Notes under the pieces: model-generated
Told to the model about the DNA's origin: nothing
Databases searched by the model: none
The model's input: only the letters and a program-made list of their open reading frames with translations
Program-made: the position numbers and the translations under genes
In this document: in pieces, positions 36,051 through 45,181 of the stretch
Position numbering within the stretch: position 1 is the stretch's first letter
Layout: each line of letters begins with the position of its first letter
NCBI GenBank assembly: GCA_965216905.1
Contig: OZ244213.1
Span: 1,860,001 to 1,924,000, forward strand
DNA length: 64,000 nt
DNA from: G965216905 sp965216905
Lineage (GTDB): Bacteria > Actinomycetota > Acidimicrobiia > Spongiisociales > ZC4RG35
Reading direction: 5' to 3'

Positions 36051-36545
36051 GTGGCCGGAGACGCACCGAGGACGAGGGAGATCGTTGCATGGAACGGGGC
36101 CAACGGGGGTGGGGCGGCGCATCCCGGCATGTCGTCGCGTCCACGCCGGAGCGTGGCGGTCGTGACGTGCATGGACACGAGGATCGTGCCGGTCGAGATG
36201 CTGGGTATCGCAGCCGGGGATGTCCACCTGATCCGCAATGCCGGGGCCATCGTCACCGACGACGTCGTTCGATCGCTGATGCTGTCGCAGGTCGCGCTCG
36301 GGACCGAGGAGGTGATGGTCATCGGCCATACGCGTTGTGGGCTGGAGGGCATGGACGAGCGGTCGGTGCGGACCGGCGTCGAGCATGCCCGGGGTCGCCG
36401 ACCCTTGTTCGAGCTCGGCGGATTCTCCGACGTCGCCAACGAGGTTCGAGACTCGGTACGGGCTCTCGAGCGGTCCCCCTATCTCGACGGCCCGGTCACC
36501 GGGTGGGTATTCGACGTCGACACCGGACGGCTCAACCCGGTGTGA
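36051..36545 (+). CDS. Beta-class carbonic anhydrase
   Basis: It interconverts CO2 and bicarbonate. The 164-residue protein has the zinc ligand and catalytic dyad in VTCMDTRI near residue 38 and the other zinc ligands in GHTRCG near residue 92, with the RNAGA loop between. This is the short, Rv1284-like subtype. The GTG at 36051 has GGGAGG six bases before it and follows the CoA-binding gene by one base. Its last 14 bp overlap a convergent acetyltransferase gene. Confidence 0.9.
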   Translation: MAGDAPRTREIVAWNGANGGGAAHPGMSSRPRRSVAVVTCMDTRIVPVEMLGIAAGDVHLIRNAGAIVTDDVVRSLMLSQVALGTEEVMVIGHTRCGLEGMDERSVRTGVEHARGRRPLFELGGFSDVANEVRDSVRALERSPYLDGPVTGWVFDVDTGRLNPV

Positions 36546-37074
36546 GTCGGTCCCGTCGATCGGTCGGAACCCAGTAGCGGCGCACCACCTCTCCCGATTC
36601 GAGCCGGACGCGATCCTCGAGGTGGCCACCGAACCGCTCGATCACCGCGATGGAACCGAGGTTGTCGTCCTCACAGGTGATCAGCGCCGAGCCCACCCCC
36701 GACCGGTGGAGCCGTTCGAGCGCATGATCGACCAGGGCGGTCGCCACACCCTGCCGCCGGAAGGCGCGTCGTACGCCGTAGCCGATGTGGCCTCCGTGAA
36801 GCCGCAGTCCGTCATTGAGCCGGTGACGGATCGAGACCTGGCCGGCGATCTCACCGGCGACGACCGCCAGCAGGAAGTCGGCTGGGACCAGTTCGGGCGA
36901 GTCGACCTGTCCACGAGCCTGGGCGGCTATCGCTTCGACCCAAGCCGCATACGAGTCGTAGTTCGCCAGGTGGATGGCGAACACGAAGTCCTCCTCCGCC
37001 AGTTCTTCGTGTGCGCAGCGCACCTCGGCTTCGTCTTCGAGTCGAGGGGGACGGATCACCACTTCGGTCGGCAT
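36532..37074 (-). CDS. GNAT family N-acetyltransferase
   Basis: The 180-residue protein is a GNAT acetyltransferase: the acetyl-CoA loop RRQGVATALVDHALE follows IGYGVRRAF near residue 105, and CEDDNLGSIAVIERFGG forms the late helix. The substrate is unknown, although similar proteins act on small molecules or ribosomal protein N-termini. It lies downstream of the acyltransferase-3 gene (61-bp gap). Confidence 0.87.
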   Translation of the reverse strand: MPTEVVIRPPRLEDEAEVRCAHEELAEEDFVFAIHLANYDSYAAWVEAIAAQARGQVDSPELVPADFLLAVVAGEIAGQVSIRHRLNDGLRLHGGHIGYGVRRAFRRQGVATALVDHALERLHRSGVGSALITCEDDNLGSIAVIERFGGHLEDRVRLESGEVVRRYWVPTDRRDRLTPG

Positions 37075-37135
37075 CCCCCAACGGTACGGGGGGTCCTCGC
37101 TTCGATGTCGTCCGATTTCGAACAGCCGCCGATCC

Positions 37136-38434
37136 TCACCGCTCGGCGGCCACCCCGCCCACCAGGAGTCCGGCGATGGTCAGACCGAGTGCCGCCGTGT
37201 TGAGTCCGTCGGCGTCGGCGACCCCGAACCGGGCCAGGAGCCCCAGACCGGCGCAGAGTCCGAGGATGCCGAGCACGGGTCGCCAGACGCGGCGATCTCC
37301 CGCCAGTGGTTGAGGTCGTTCGAAACGGGCGACGACGGCCAGCACCGGCAGGGTGAGCGCCAGCAGCAGCGCCAGCCAGATCGGACGGGTGAGCCACCAT
37401 CCGAGGGTGCCGGCCCCGACGCCCAGTCCGATGCCACCCAGGGCGATCGAGGTGCCGAGGACCGCCACCATGACGGTCAGGTGCCAGAGGTAGAGGCTCA
37501 TGATCGATCCGTTGACGGCCACCACCACCGACCAGGTGCGCATGTGTTCGAGTCTCCGCCGTGCCGGCCGTTCGAGCGCCAGTGCCAACCCGAACTGGAA
37601 GACGGCCAGCGCCACCAGGGTCACCTTGGGTGGGTTGGAGTTGGTGACGGCGGCCCCGTCGAGGCCGACCATCGCGATCGGGTACGGTCCGAAAGCCACC
37701 AGCGCGGCGACCGTGGCCAGCCCGGCGAGCGCCAGCTCGACCCGGCTCCGAACCGAGGCGAACCGTCCGTCCGCCCAGGCGTATCCGAGCATGTGGACCG
37801 CATTCCACACGAACACGTAGTTGAACCATTTGACGATGTCGACGCCGAGGCCCAGGGACGTCAGGTCGGTCATCGCAGCCGCCCCGGCGAAGCCGGCGAA
37901 GGCGCCGAATCCGTACCGATTCCACAGCCGGAGGGTGAGCGGAGCGGCCATGACGATCAGCACATACGTCGCGAGGAACCACACCGGCACCAGCGCCGCC
38001 TGGGAACCGATGGTCACCAACTCCGGATCGACGCCGGCCCGCCACGCCACCCAGGATGCGGGAACCCACAACGCCAGCAGCGGCAGGAGAGGGAATGTCA
38101 GCCGGCGGAGACGATCGGAGAGCCAACGCCCATACGGCACATGGCGTCGCTGTGCCGAGCGCCATCCCACCAGGTTCGAGTAGCCGCCGACGAAGAAGAA
38201 GATCGGCATGACCTGGAGCACCCAGGTGAGCCACTGTGCCCACCGGGTCTCGGCGATCAGGTGGCCGATGCGGATGCCGGAGTCGGTCATCTCGGGTGCG
38301 GCCATCAGCCAGTGTCCGAACACGACCACCGCGATCGAGAGCGCCCGAAGCAGGTCGACGTAGCGGTTGCGGTCTGGTGGTGTCTGCTCGGCCAGGCGCC
38401 GGGCCCGTTCGAGGGTGGTTGTCACTGCGTGCAT
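37136..38434 (-). CDS. Acyltransferase-3 family membrane protein
   Basis: The 432-residue multispanning protein carries the acyltransferase-3 signature RNRYVDLLRALSI with the catalytic-site His in VFGHWLM near residue 45, and FFFVGGYSN near residue 80. About ten hydrophobic segments follow. Members O-acylate sugars, lipids or cell-wall glycans using an acyl donor from the cytoplasm. The target here is unknown. The ATG at 38434 was preferred to a GTG six codons upstream. Confidence 0.88.
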   Translation of the reverse strand: MHAVTTTLERARRLAEQTPPDRNRYVDLLRALSIAVVVFGHWLMAAPEMTDSGIRIGHLIAETRWAQWLTWVLQVMPIFFFVGGYSNLVGWRSAQRRHVPYGRWLSDRLRRLTFPLLPLLALWVPASWVAWRAGVDPELVTIGSQAALVPVWFLATYVLIVMAAPLTLRLWNRYGFGAFAGFAGAAAMTDLTSLGLGVDIVKWFNYVFVWNAVHMLGYAWADGRFASVRSRVELALAGLATVAALVAFGPYPIAMVGLDGAAVTNSNPPKVTLVALAVFQFGLALALERPARRRLEHMRTWSVVVAVNGSIMSLYLWHLTVMVAVLGTSIALGGIGLGVGAGTLGWWLTRPIWLALLLALTLPVLAVVARFERPQPLAGDRRVWRPVLGILGLCAGLGLLARFGVADADGLNTAALGLTIAGLLVGGVAAER

Positions 38435-38545
38435 GAGTACAAGGTCGGCCACAACCGTTCATCCCTCTATCGGGGACGTCCCCGAAACTCGCTCGGGGGT
38501 TCCCCACCCTGGCGATCGGGCCGTGGAGGTACGCTCCGGCTCGCA

Positions 38546-39400
38546 GTGATTCCCTTCGGCGTTCGATCCAGCGTGGCCCCGCTCCGGCAGGTGTTGGTGC
38601 AGCGGCCCGGCCCCCGGTTCTTCGGGGCCTTCGACGACCCCGTTCACGGCTTCCGAGAGCCGGTGGATGCCGAGGTCGCAACGGACGAGCACCGCCGCTT
38701 CGTCGAACTGCTGGAGCGCCTCGGGGTCACGGTGCACGTGCTCACCGATGAGCGTGCCGGTCCCGATTTCGTCTACCAGTACGACCCCACCCTCGTCGTC
38801 GGCGACGGAGCGATCCTGCTGCGGTCCGGAAAGGCCTCACGGCGAGGTGAGGAGGAGGTGCAGGCCGAGTGGTATCGGGAGCATGACATCCCGATCGTGG
38901 GTCGAATCGAGCCGCCGGGCACGGTCGACGGCGGCGACGTGTGCTGGCTGGCCGGCGATGTCGTCTGCGTCGGCAGAACGCTTCGGACGAACGACGCCGG
39001 TATCGCACAGCTCCGCACATACCTCGGAGCGTCGGTCCACGTCTTCGACCTCCCGTACGACGCCGGACCGGCCGAGTGCCTCCACCTGATGAGCGTCATC
39101 TCTCCCGTCGCCGAAGGGTTGGCCGTCGTCGAGCTGGCTCGCCTGCCGGTCGGGCTCCACGCCCTGTGTCGGGAACTCGGCTACGACCTGGTCGAGGTTC
39201 CTCCGGAGGAGGTGGCGAGTCTCGGCTGCAACGTGCTCGCCGTCCGGCCGGGTGTGGTCGTGATGCTGGAGGGAAACCCGGTCACCCGCGAGCGGCTCGT
39301 CGCGGCGGGGATGGACGTGCACACGTTCGCCGGCTCGCAGATCTGTCTCAACGGTTCGGGTGGTCCGACCTGTCTCGCGCGACCGGTGCTGCGTCGATGA
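38546..39400 (+). CDS. Dimethylargininase/arginine-deiminase-like amidinohydrolase
   Basis: The 284-residue protein belongs to the DDAH/amidinotransferase fold. It has VLVQRPGP near residue 20, DPTLVVGD near 77, the substrate-binding GTVDGGDV near 117, the catalytic His in ECLHLMS near residue 165 and the catalytic Cys in GGPTCLARP near the C-terminus. It probably hydrolyses an arginine derivative to citrulline or ornithine plus amine. The GTG at 38546 fits the homologous N-terminus; an internal GTG at 38573 is the alternative. Its stop overlaps the Nudix ATG (ATGA). Confidence 0.85.
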   Translation: MIPFGVRSSVAPLRQVLVQRPGPRFFGAFDDPVHGFREPVDAEVATDEHRRFVELLERLGVTVHVLTDERAGPDFVYQYDPTLVVGDGAILLRSGKASRRGEEEVQAEWYREHDIPIVGRIEPPGTVDGGDVCWLAGDVVCVGRTLRTNDAGIAQLRTYLGASVHVFDLPYDAGPAECLHLMSVISPVAEGLAVVELARLPVGLHALCRELGYDLVEVPPEEVASLGCNVLAVRPGVVVMLEGNPVTRERLVAAGMDVHTFAGSQICLNGSGGPTCLARPVLRR

Positions 39401-39816
39401 GCGAGGGTCGAGTTCGCGTCGGTTGCTACGGGGTGGCGGTGTGGGACCGCCGAGTGCTGCTCACCCAACTGCGTCCCAAACCAGGAGGCGTCTCCTGGTG
39501 GACCCTCCCGGGCGGGGGATCGGAGTGGGGAGAGACGCCCGAGGAGACCCTGGCACGGGAGGTGTTCGAGGAGACCGGTTTGATTCCGGAAACCACGCAG
39601 TTGATCGACATCCGCAGCCATGTTCAGGAACGGCACCCCGACGGCGGGCGGCTCCACAACTATCTCGTGATCTACGAGATGTCGCTCCGAGGGGAGCCTC
39701 GGGTGGTGGAGGTCGACGGAAGCACCGTCGATGCACGGTGGTTGTCCGCGGCAGAGTTGGACGGCAAGCCGTTGGTCCCTGGGTTCGTCGATCTCGTCGA
39801 AGGAGCATTGCGTTGA
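39397..39816 (+). CDS. Nudix hydrolase
   Basis: The 139-residue protein has a complete Nudix box, GGGSEWGETPEE then AREVFEETGL, starting near residue 40, with the metal-binding REVFEE core intact. It hydrolyses a nucleoside diphosphate linked to another group, with unknown substrate. It starts on an ATG shared with the preceding stop and its own TGA overlaps the TTG start of the M20 peptidase (TTGA), so three genes are tightly coupled. Confidence 0.9.
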   Translation: MSEGRVRVGCYGVAVWDRRVLLTQLRPKPGGVSWWTLPGGGSEWGETPEETLAREVFEETGLIPETTQLIDIRSHVQERHPDGGRLHNYLVIYEMSLRGEPRVVEVDGSTVDARWLSAAELDGKPLVPGFVDLVEGALR

Positions 39817-41036
39817 AGGCGGACGAAGCGAGAGTGGTCGACGACCTGGTCGACCTGGTGACGATCCCCTCGATCACCGGCTCGGAGCGGCGGATCCAAA
39901 GTCGCATGGCGGAGTTGTTCGACGAGGCGACGCTGGAAGTCGATGTCGTCGAGACCGACCCGGAGGAGCTGGCTCGAGACCCCGATTTCCCGGGACTCGA
40001 GGTGCCGCGCACCGAGCTGCCGGTCGTCGCCGGGCGTCTGCGGACGGGACGACCGGGGCCTCGCCTTCTCCTCGTCGGCCATGTGGACGTCGTCCCGCCG
40101 GGAGACGAGACCACGTGGACGACGCCGCCGTTCGCCCCGGAGATCCGCGACGGGGCCGTGTACGGCCGGGGGGCCTGCGACATGAAAGGCGGGGTCGTCG
40201 CCGCATTGGAGGCGATCCGGCTGGTGGTCGAATCCGAGGCCGAGCTCACCGGCGAGGTGACAATCGTGGCGGTACCCGCCGAGGAGGACGGCGGGTCGGG
40301 TGCGCTGGCGGCGATCCGTGCAGGCTACGTCGGCGATGCCTGCATCATCACCGAGCCGACGGAGCTTCGGGTGGTGGTGGCTCACGCCGGCGCCATCACC
40401 TTCACGCTGACGGTCCCGGGCCGCGCAGCCCACGCATCGACCCGGTTGGCGGGAGCGTCCGCATTGGAGCATCTGATACACCTGACCGAGGCGTTGGCCG
40501 AGGACGAGCGCAGGCGGAACGAGGAGACTCATCCGTTGATGCGCGACCTGGGCCTGCCGTATCCGACGATCATCGGCGTGGTCGAGGGAGGGTCGTGGGC
40601 ATCGATGGTGATGGACCGGGTGGAGGCCGACGGTCGGTACGGTGTCCGGCTCGGCCAGAGCAGCGATGACGCCGCCGCCGAGCTTCGCAGTGCGGTCGAA
40701 GCGGCAGCAGCCTCACATCCGTTCCTGGCCGAACACCCGGTGGGGCTCGAGGTGTGGGGAGGGCGTTTCGACTCGTCTTCGGTTCCGTCGGATCATCCAC
40801 TCCCGATCGGGCTGGCCGCCGCCCATTCCGCATCGACCGGCCTCCCGGCCGAGCTGGTCGGAGTCCCGTATGGCGCCGACATGAGGCTCTTCATCAATCA
40901 GGGTGAGACACCCACGGTCATGTACGGTCCTGGCGACATCCGGGTGGCACATGCCGCCGATGAGCACGTCCCCGTGGACCAGGTGGTCACATGTGCCGAG
41001 GTGCTCGCCCGTTGGATCCTCGACACCGCCGGCTGA
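39813..41036 (+). CDS. M20 family metallopeptidase (ArgE/DapE-like)
   Basis: The 407-residue protein has M20 metal motifs GHVDVVPPGDE near residue 88, GRGACDMKGG near 117 and PAEEDGGSGA near 152. Acetylornithine or succinyl-diaminopimelate deacylases are the nearest functional types, but no arg or dap gene is adjacent. The only suitable start is TTG at 39813, preceded at seven bases by AAGGAG and overlapping the Nudix stop; any later start removes conserved sequence. Placement after a DDAH-like gene hints at processing of modified arginine or acyl-amino acids. Confidence 0.88.
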   Translation: MKADEARVVDDLVDLVTIPSITGSERRIQSRMAELFDEATLEVDVVETDPEELARDPDFPGLEVPRTELPVVAGRLRTGRPGPRLLLVGHVDVVPPGDETTWTTPPFAPEIRDGAVYGRGACDMKGGVVAALEAIRLVVESEAELTGEVTIVAVPAEEDGGSGALAAIRAGYVGDACIITEPTELRVVVAHAGAITFTLTVPGRAAHASTRLAGASALEHLIHLTEALAEDERRRNEETHPLMRDLGLPYPTIIGVVEGGSWASMVMDRVEADGRYGVRLGQSSDDAAAELRSAVEAAAASHPFLAEHPVGLEVWGGRFDSSSVPSDHPLPIGLAAAHSASTGLPAELVGVPYGADMRLFINQGETPTVMYGPGDIRVAHAADEHVPVDQVVTCAEVLARWILDTAG

Positions 41037-41075
41037 GGAGCCCGGCCGGCCGGCCGCCACTCGACGCTCCCGGTT

Positions 41076-43031
41076 CTACGACGGGCGGAAGTGGTCGAGG
41101 GCCTCGGGGTTGGCGAGGGCCTCGGTGTTCTTCACCGGATCTCCGTTGGCGGCGGCGGTGACCGCCAGCTCGCTGATCTTGCCGGACCGGGTTCGCGGGA
41201 TGTCGGTGACGGTGGCGATCACCGCCGGCACGTGTCGAGGCGACTCCTCGGTTCGAAGCCGGTGACGGATGCGTTCTTCCAGATCCGCCGTGAGAGCCGA
41301 ACCCTCGGCCATCCGGAGGTAGAGCACGATCTGGGTGTCGGCATCGATCCGGCGTCCGATCGCCACGGCCTCGGCCACCTCCGGGAATTGCTCGACCACC
41401 CGATAGATCTCGGCGGTCCCGATCCGGACGCCGCCGGCGTTCAGGGTCGCGTCGGAGCGGCCGAGGATGACGATGCCGCCGTGCTCTGTCCACCGGGCAT
41501 AGTCCCCGTGGGTCCAGACGTCCGGGAATCGAGCGAAGTATGCGTCGCGGTAGCGAGCGTCTCCGTCGGACCCCCAGAACGTGAGAGGCATGGATGGGAA
41601 CGCCGCGGTGCAGACCAACTCTCCTTGTCCGTCGGTGATCGGACGGCCGTCCTCGTCGAGCACTTCCATCGCCATACCCAGGCTGGGTGCCTGAATCTCG
41701 CCGGCGTAGACCGGGCGGGTCGGGTCACCACCCACGAAGCAGCCGCAGAGGTCGGTCCCGCCGGAGATCGACGCCAGGTGAACATCGCGTTTGATTCCGT
41801 CGTACACGAATCGGAACCCGTCCGGTGACAGTGGAGAGCCGGTTGAACCGATCGTGCGAAGCTCGGAGAGGTCGTGCGTCTCGATCGGGCGGACACCGGA
41901 CTTGTTGACCGCGTCGATGTATTTTGCGGACACGCCCAACAGCGTCATGCCGACCTCATCGGCCAGGTCGAACAACGCCTCGGGGCCCGGATGGAACGGA
42001 TTGCCGTCGTACAACACGATGGTGGCGCCGGATGCCAGCGCCGACACCAGCCAGTTCCACATCATCCACCCACAGGTCGTGAAGTAGAAGACGCGATCGC
42101 CGGCATGCACGTCCATGTGATGCTGCTGTTCCTGGAGGTGCTTGAGGAGCACCCCGCCGGCCCGATGGACCATGCACTTGGGCTTTCCGGTGGTGCCGGA
42201 CGAGTAGAGGATGTAGATGGGGTGGTCGAAGCCGCTTCGGAGGTAGTCGGGTTGCGCCCCTCGACCCGCCTGGAGAAAGGTGCTCCAGCTCACGGCACCG
42301 TCGACGCCGGTCGGTTCGACCTCGTCGGCGAGCACGGGCACGACCACTACCTTCCGCACCGAGGGGAGGAGTTGGCGGATCTCGGCGAGTTGATCGAGGC
42401 GCTCGAACACCTTGCCGCCGTAGTGATATCCGTCGGCGGCGACCAACACCACGGGCTCCACCTGGCCGAAGCGATCGGTGACGCCGGCGGTCCCGAAATC
42501 CGACGACGTCGAGGTGAAGACGGCTCCCACCGAAGCTGCGCCCAGCATTGCGATCACGGTCTCGGGGACGTGGGGCATCCACGCCGCCACCCGATCGCCC
42601 GGCTGCACACCCATCGACCGGAGCGCCGACGCGAAGGCCGCCACCTGGCGACGGAGTTCCCCCCGACTGAGCGTGCGACGGGCTCGGTCCTCTGCGAAGG
42701 AGATGATCGCCGCTTCGTCGTCGGGCCGGTCACCACCTTCCACGAGGTTCTCGGCGAAGCTCAGCCGCGCGTCCGGGAAGAACCGTCCCGACATCATGTC
42801 CCCGCCGGGCTCGAACGCAACCGAGCCTTTGTCGCCGATGACCCCGGTCTCGTCCCAGACCAGCGACCAGAACGCTCCCGGGTCCTCCACCGACCATCGG
42901 TGCAGGGCACCGGTGTCGGGAATCCGGAGACCGGTACGCCTCTCGGCGGAGCGCCGGAAGGACTCGATCCGGAGTTTGGGAAGTGTCTCGGGATCGGGTG
43001 TCCACAACGGTTCGACCATCTCGTCTCCCAT
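41076..43031 (-). CDS. Acetoacetyl-CoA synthetase
   Basis: It activates acetoacetate to acetoacetyl-CoA with ATP. The 651-residue protein is an ANL-family adenylating enzyme: P-loop-like YILYSSGTTGKPK near residue 270, GSTGSPLSPDGF near residue 395, HGDYARW near 508 and the C-terminal acyl-lysine site RTRSGKIS. The length and the N-terminal LWTPDPETL and SFAENLVEGG segments are those of acetoacetate-CoA ligases rather than acetyl-CoA synthetase. The ATG at 43031 abuts the oligopeptidase stop; an ATG four codons later also has a good GGGAG site. It would use acetoacetate from HMG-CoA lyase. Confidence 0.92.
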   Translation of the reverse strand: MGDEMVEPLWTPDPETLPKLRIESFRRSAERRTGLRIPDTGALHRWSVEDPGAFWSLVWDETGVIGDKGSVAFEPGGDMMSGRFFPDARLSFAENLVEGGDRPDDEAAIISFAEDRARRTLSRGELRRQVAAFASALRSMGVQPGDRVAAWMPHVPETVIAMLGAASVGAVFTSTSSDFGTAGVTDRFGQVEPVVLVAADGYHYGGKVFERLDQLAEIRQLLPSVRKVVVVPVLADEVEPTGVDGAVSWSTFLQAGRGAQPDYLRSGFDHPIYILYSSGTTGKPKCMVHRAGGVLLKHLQEQQHHMDVHAGDRVFYFTTCGWMMWNWLVSALASGATIVLYDGNPFHPGPEALFDLADEVGMTLLGVSAKYIDAVNKSGVRPIETHDLSELRTIGSTGSPLSPDGFRFVYDGIKRDVHLASISGGTDLCGCFVGGDPTRPVYAGEIQAPSLGMAMEVLDEDGRPITDGQGELVCTAAFPSMPLTFWGSDGDARYRDAYFARFPDVWTHGDYARWTEHGGIVILGRSDATLNAGGVRIGTAEIYRVVEQFPEVAEAVAIGRRIDADTQIVLYLRMAEGSALTADLEERIRHRLRTEESPRHVPAVIATVTDIPRTRSGKISELAVTAAANGDPVKNTEALANPEALDHFRPS

Positions 43032-45128
43032 TCAAGCCTCTGCGTCGTTCCCGGCCGGAACGGCGACCTCCTCCGATGTTCCTGAATCTGCCAATCCCCA
43101 TCGATCCAGCAGGAACGCCATGACAAAGGCTTCGTCGCGCCACGCGTCGTAACGTCCCGACGGGCCGGCGTGGCCACTTCCCATCTCCGTCTTCAAGAGC
43201 AGCGGTCCACGATGGTGGGAGATCGCCCGCATGCGCGCCACCCATTTGGCGGGTTCCCAGTAGGGCACACGCGGGTCGTTGAGGCCGGCCGTCACCAGCA
43301 TCGCCGGGTACGCCGCGGCGTGGACGTTGTCGTATGGGGAGTAGCTCCGCATCCATTCGTACTGCTGTTCGATCGAGGGGTTTCCCCACTCCTCCCATTC
43401 GATGACGGTCAGAGGAAGGCTGGCATCCAGCATCGAGTTGATCACGTCGACGAACGGCACCTCGGCGATCACCGTCGAGCACAGCTCGGGACGGAGGTTG
43501 GTCACCGCCCCCACCAGGAGACCACCCGCCGAGCCACCTCGAATGGCCAGCTGGGCCGAGTCCGTGTAGCCGGACTCGATCAGGTGCTCGGCACACGCCA
43601 CGAAGTCGGTGAAGGTGTTGATCTTCTGCTCGAGCTTGCCCTGCTCGTACCAGGCGCGGCCCATCTCCCCGCCGCCCCGAATGTGGGCCACGGCGAACGT
43701 CACACCGCGGTCGAGCAGCGACAGCCGCGACGGCGAGAACCAGGGATCCATCGTCGCCTCGTACGACCCGTAGCCGTACAGCAGCAGTGGTCCGGATCCG
43801 CTCACCTCGCGGCGGCGGACCAGCGAGATCGGTATGGGGTTGCCGTCGCCGGCGGTCGCCCAGATCCGCTCCGAGCGATAGTCGTCCCGATCGAACCCGC
43901 CCAACACGGGGGTCTCCTTGACCACGCTGATGCTGTCGGTTTCGAGGTCGACGTCGATGACCCGGGCAGGGGTCACCAGCGACTGGTACGTGAGCCGGAG
44001 CACGCGAGTGTCGTACTCGAGATTGCGGCCCGGGCTCACCGTGTAGACGGGCTCCTCGAACGACAGGTCGCGTCCGGGCTCGGTCGGGGCGTCCGGCAAG
44101 ACGGTCACCGACGTCAGCCCGTCGCGTCTTCCGAACACCACGACATGGGAAGCCAACGGGATCACCCCTGCCACCCGCCGGTCGTCGTCGTGATCGACCA
44201 TGGTGCGGCGGTCGTCCGGATCAGAGACTGCGATCGAGATGAGCCGACCGTTGGGGGCCTGCTCGTTGGTCACGATCAGCCATCGGTCGTCCTTGTGCTC
44301 GACCGAGTACTCGACACCCTCGATACGACCGAGCACGGGGCGGAAGTCGCCGAGCGGGTCACCGGCGTCGAGATAGTGGACGTCGCTCGTGCTCCGGCTC
44401 TGAGCGTGAACGACCAGATACCGGTCGTCCTGGGTGGTCCCCACCGACAGGTACATCCGTTCATCGGGTTCCTCGAACACCATGACGTCGTCGTCCTGAC
44501 CTCCACCCAGCTCGTGACGCCACACCTGGTGTGGTCGGTGGGCCTCGTCGACGGTCGTGTAGAAGAGGTACCGCCCGTCGGTCGACCACGCTGCGCCGTA
44601 GTGCAGCCCGGTGAGGATGTCGTCGAGGTCCTCGCCGGCCTCGATGGTTCTGACTCGAAGCGTGAACCGCTCGCTCCCGTCCAGGTCGATCGAGTACGCC
44701 GCGAGCCGTTGGTCGGGAGAGACCGAGAATGCCCCCATGCCGAGGTACTCGGCGCCGGCGTCGGCGGCGAGGTGGTTGAGGTCGAGGATCACCGCCTCGT
44801 CGGCATCGGGAGCACCGTACATGCGAACGAAGACGGGGTACTGGGCGCCCTCTTCGGTGCGCGAAGCGTAGAACCACTCTCCGCGGCGGGCGGGTGCCGA
44901 GAGATCCGTCTCCTGGATCCGTGATCGGATCTCCTCGAACAACTGCGTTCTCAGCGATTCGAGGTGGGCGGTCGCCTGTGCGGTGTAGCGGTTCTCCGCC
45001 TCGAGGTAGGCCACCGTGTCCGGTTCCTCTCGGTCACGGAGCCAGCCGTAGTCGTCGATGAAGGTGTCGGAGTGGATGCGGCGAGGAACCGGGACCCGCT
45101 TGGCGACGGGGGGAGGTGAAGGCTGCAT
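43032..45128 (-). CDS. Oligopeptidase B-like S9 serine peptidase
   Basis: The 698-residue protein is a prolyl-oligopeptidase-family enzyme. The N-terminal seven-bladed propeller region is followed by a hydrolase domain with LLYGYGSYEATM near residue 455, the nucleophile in IRGGSAGGLL near 535, the Asp in LNDPRVPYWEP near 625 and the His in GSGHAGPSGR near residue 665. The GSGHAGPSGR end and the acidic pair in the propeller point to oligopeptidase B, which cuts after Lys/Arg. There is no signal peptide. It precedes the acetoacetyl-CoA synthetase gene with no gap. Confidence 0.9.
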   Translation of the reverse strand: MQPSPPPVAKRVPVPRRIHSDTFIDDYGWLRDREEPDTVAYLEAENRYTAQATAHLESLRTQLFEEIRSRIQETDLSAPARRGEWFYASRTEEGAQYPVFVRMYGAPDADEAVILDLNHLAADAGAEYLGMGAFSVSPDQRLAAYSIDLDGSERFTLRVRTIEAGEDLDDILTGLHYGAAWSTDGRYLFYTTVDEAHRPHQVWRHELGGGQDDDVMVFEEPDERMYLSVGTTQDDRYLVVHAQSRSTSDVHYLDAGDPLGDFRPVLGRIEGVEYSVEHKDDRWLIVTNEQAPNGRLISIAVSDPDDRRTMVDHDDDRRVAGVIPLASHVVVFGRRDGLTSVTVLPDAPTEPGRDLSFEEPVYTVSPGRNLEYDTRVLRLTYQSLVTPARVIDVDLETDSISVVKETPVLGGFDRDDYRSERIWATAGDGNPIPISLVRRREVSGSGPLLLYGYGSYEATMDPWFSPSRLSLLDRGVTFAVAHIRGGGEMGRAWYEQGKLEQKINTFTDFVACAEHLIESGYTDSAQLAIRGGSAGGLLVGAVTNLRPELCSTVIAEVPFVDVINSMLDASLPLTVIEWEEWGNPSIEQQYEWMRSYSPYDNVHAAAYPAMLVTAGLNDPRVPYWEPAKWVARMRAISHHRGPLLLKTEMGSGHAGPSGRYDAWRDEAFVMAFLLDRWGLADSGTSEEVAVPAGNDAEA

Positions 45129-45181
45129 GAGCGGAGACTATCGACCGGTCAGGTCTTCCAGAGCGATACGCTCACCGACTC

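Noticed and set aside
36974..38545. Long in-frame plus-strand extension upstream of the DDAH-like gene
   Set aside because: It is antisense to the acyltransferase-3 gene and is low-complexity charged sequence; homology to the amidinohydrolase family begins only at 38546.
41047..41062. CGGCCGGCCGGCCG palindrome between the M20 and acetoacetyl-CoA synthetase genes
   Set aside because: It is a simple GC-rich tract in a 39-bp convergent gap, without a stem-loop plus T-tract, so it is not called as a terminator.
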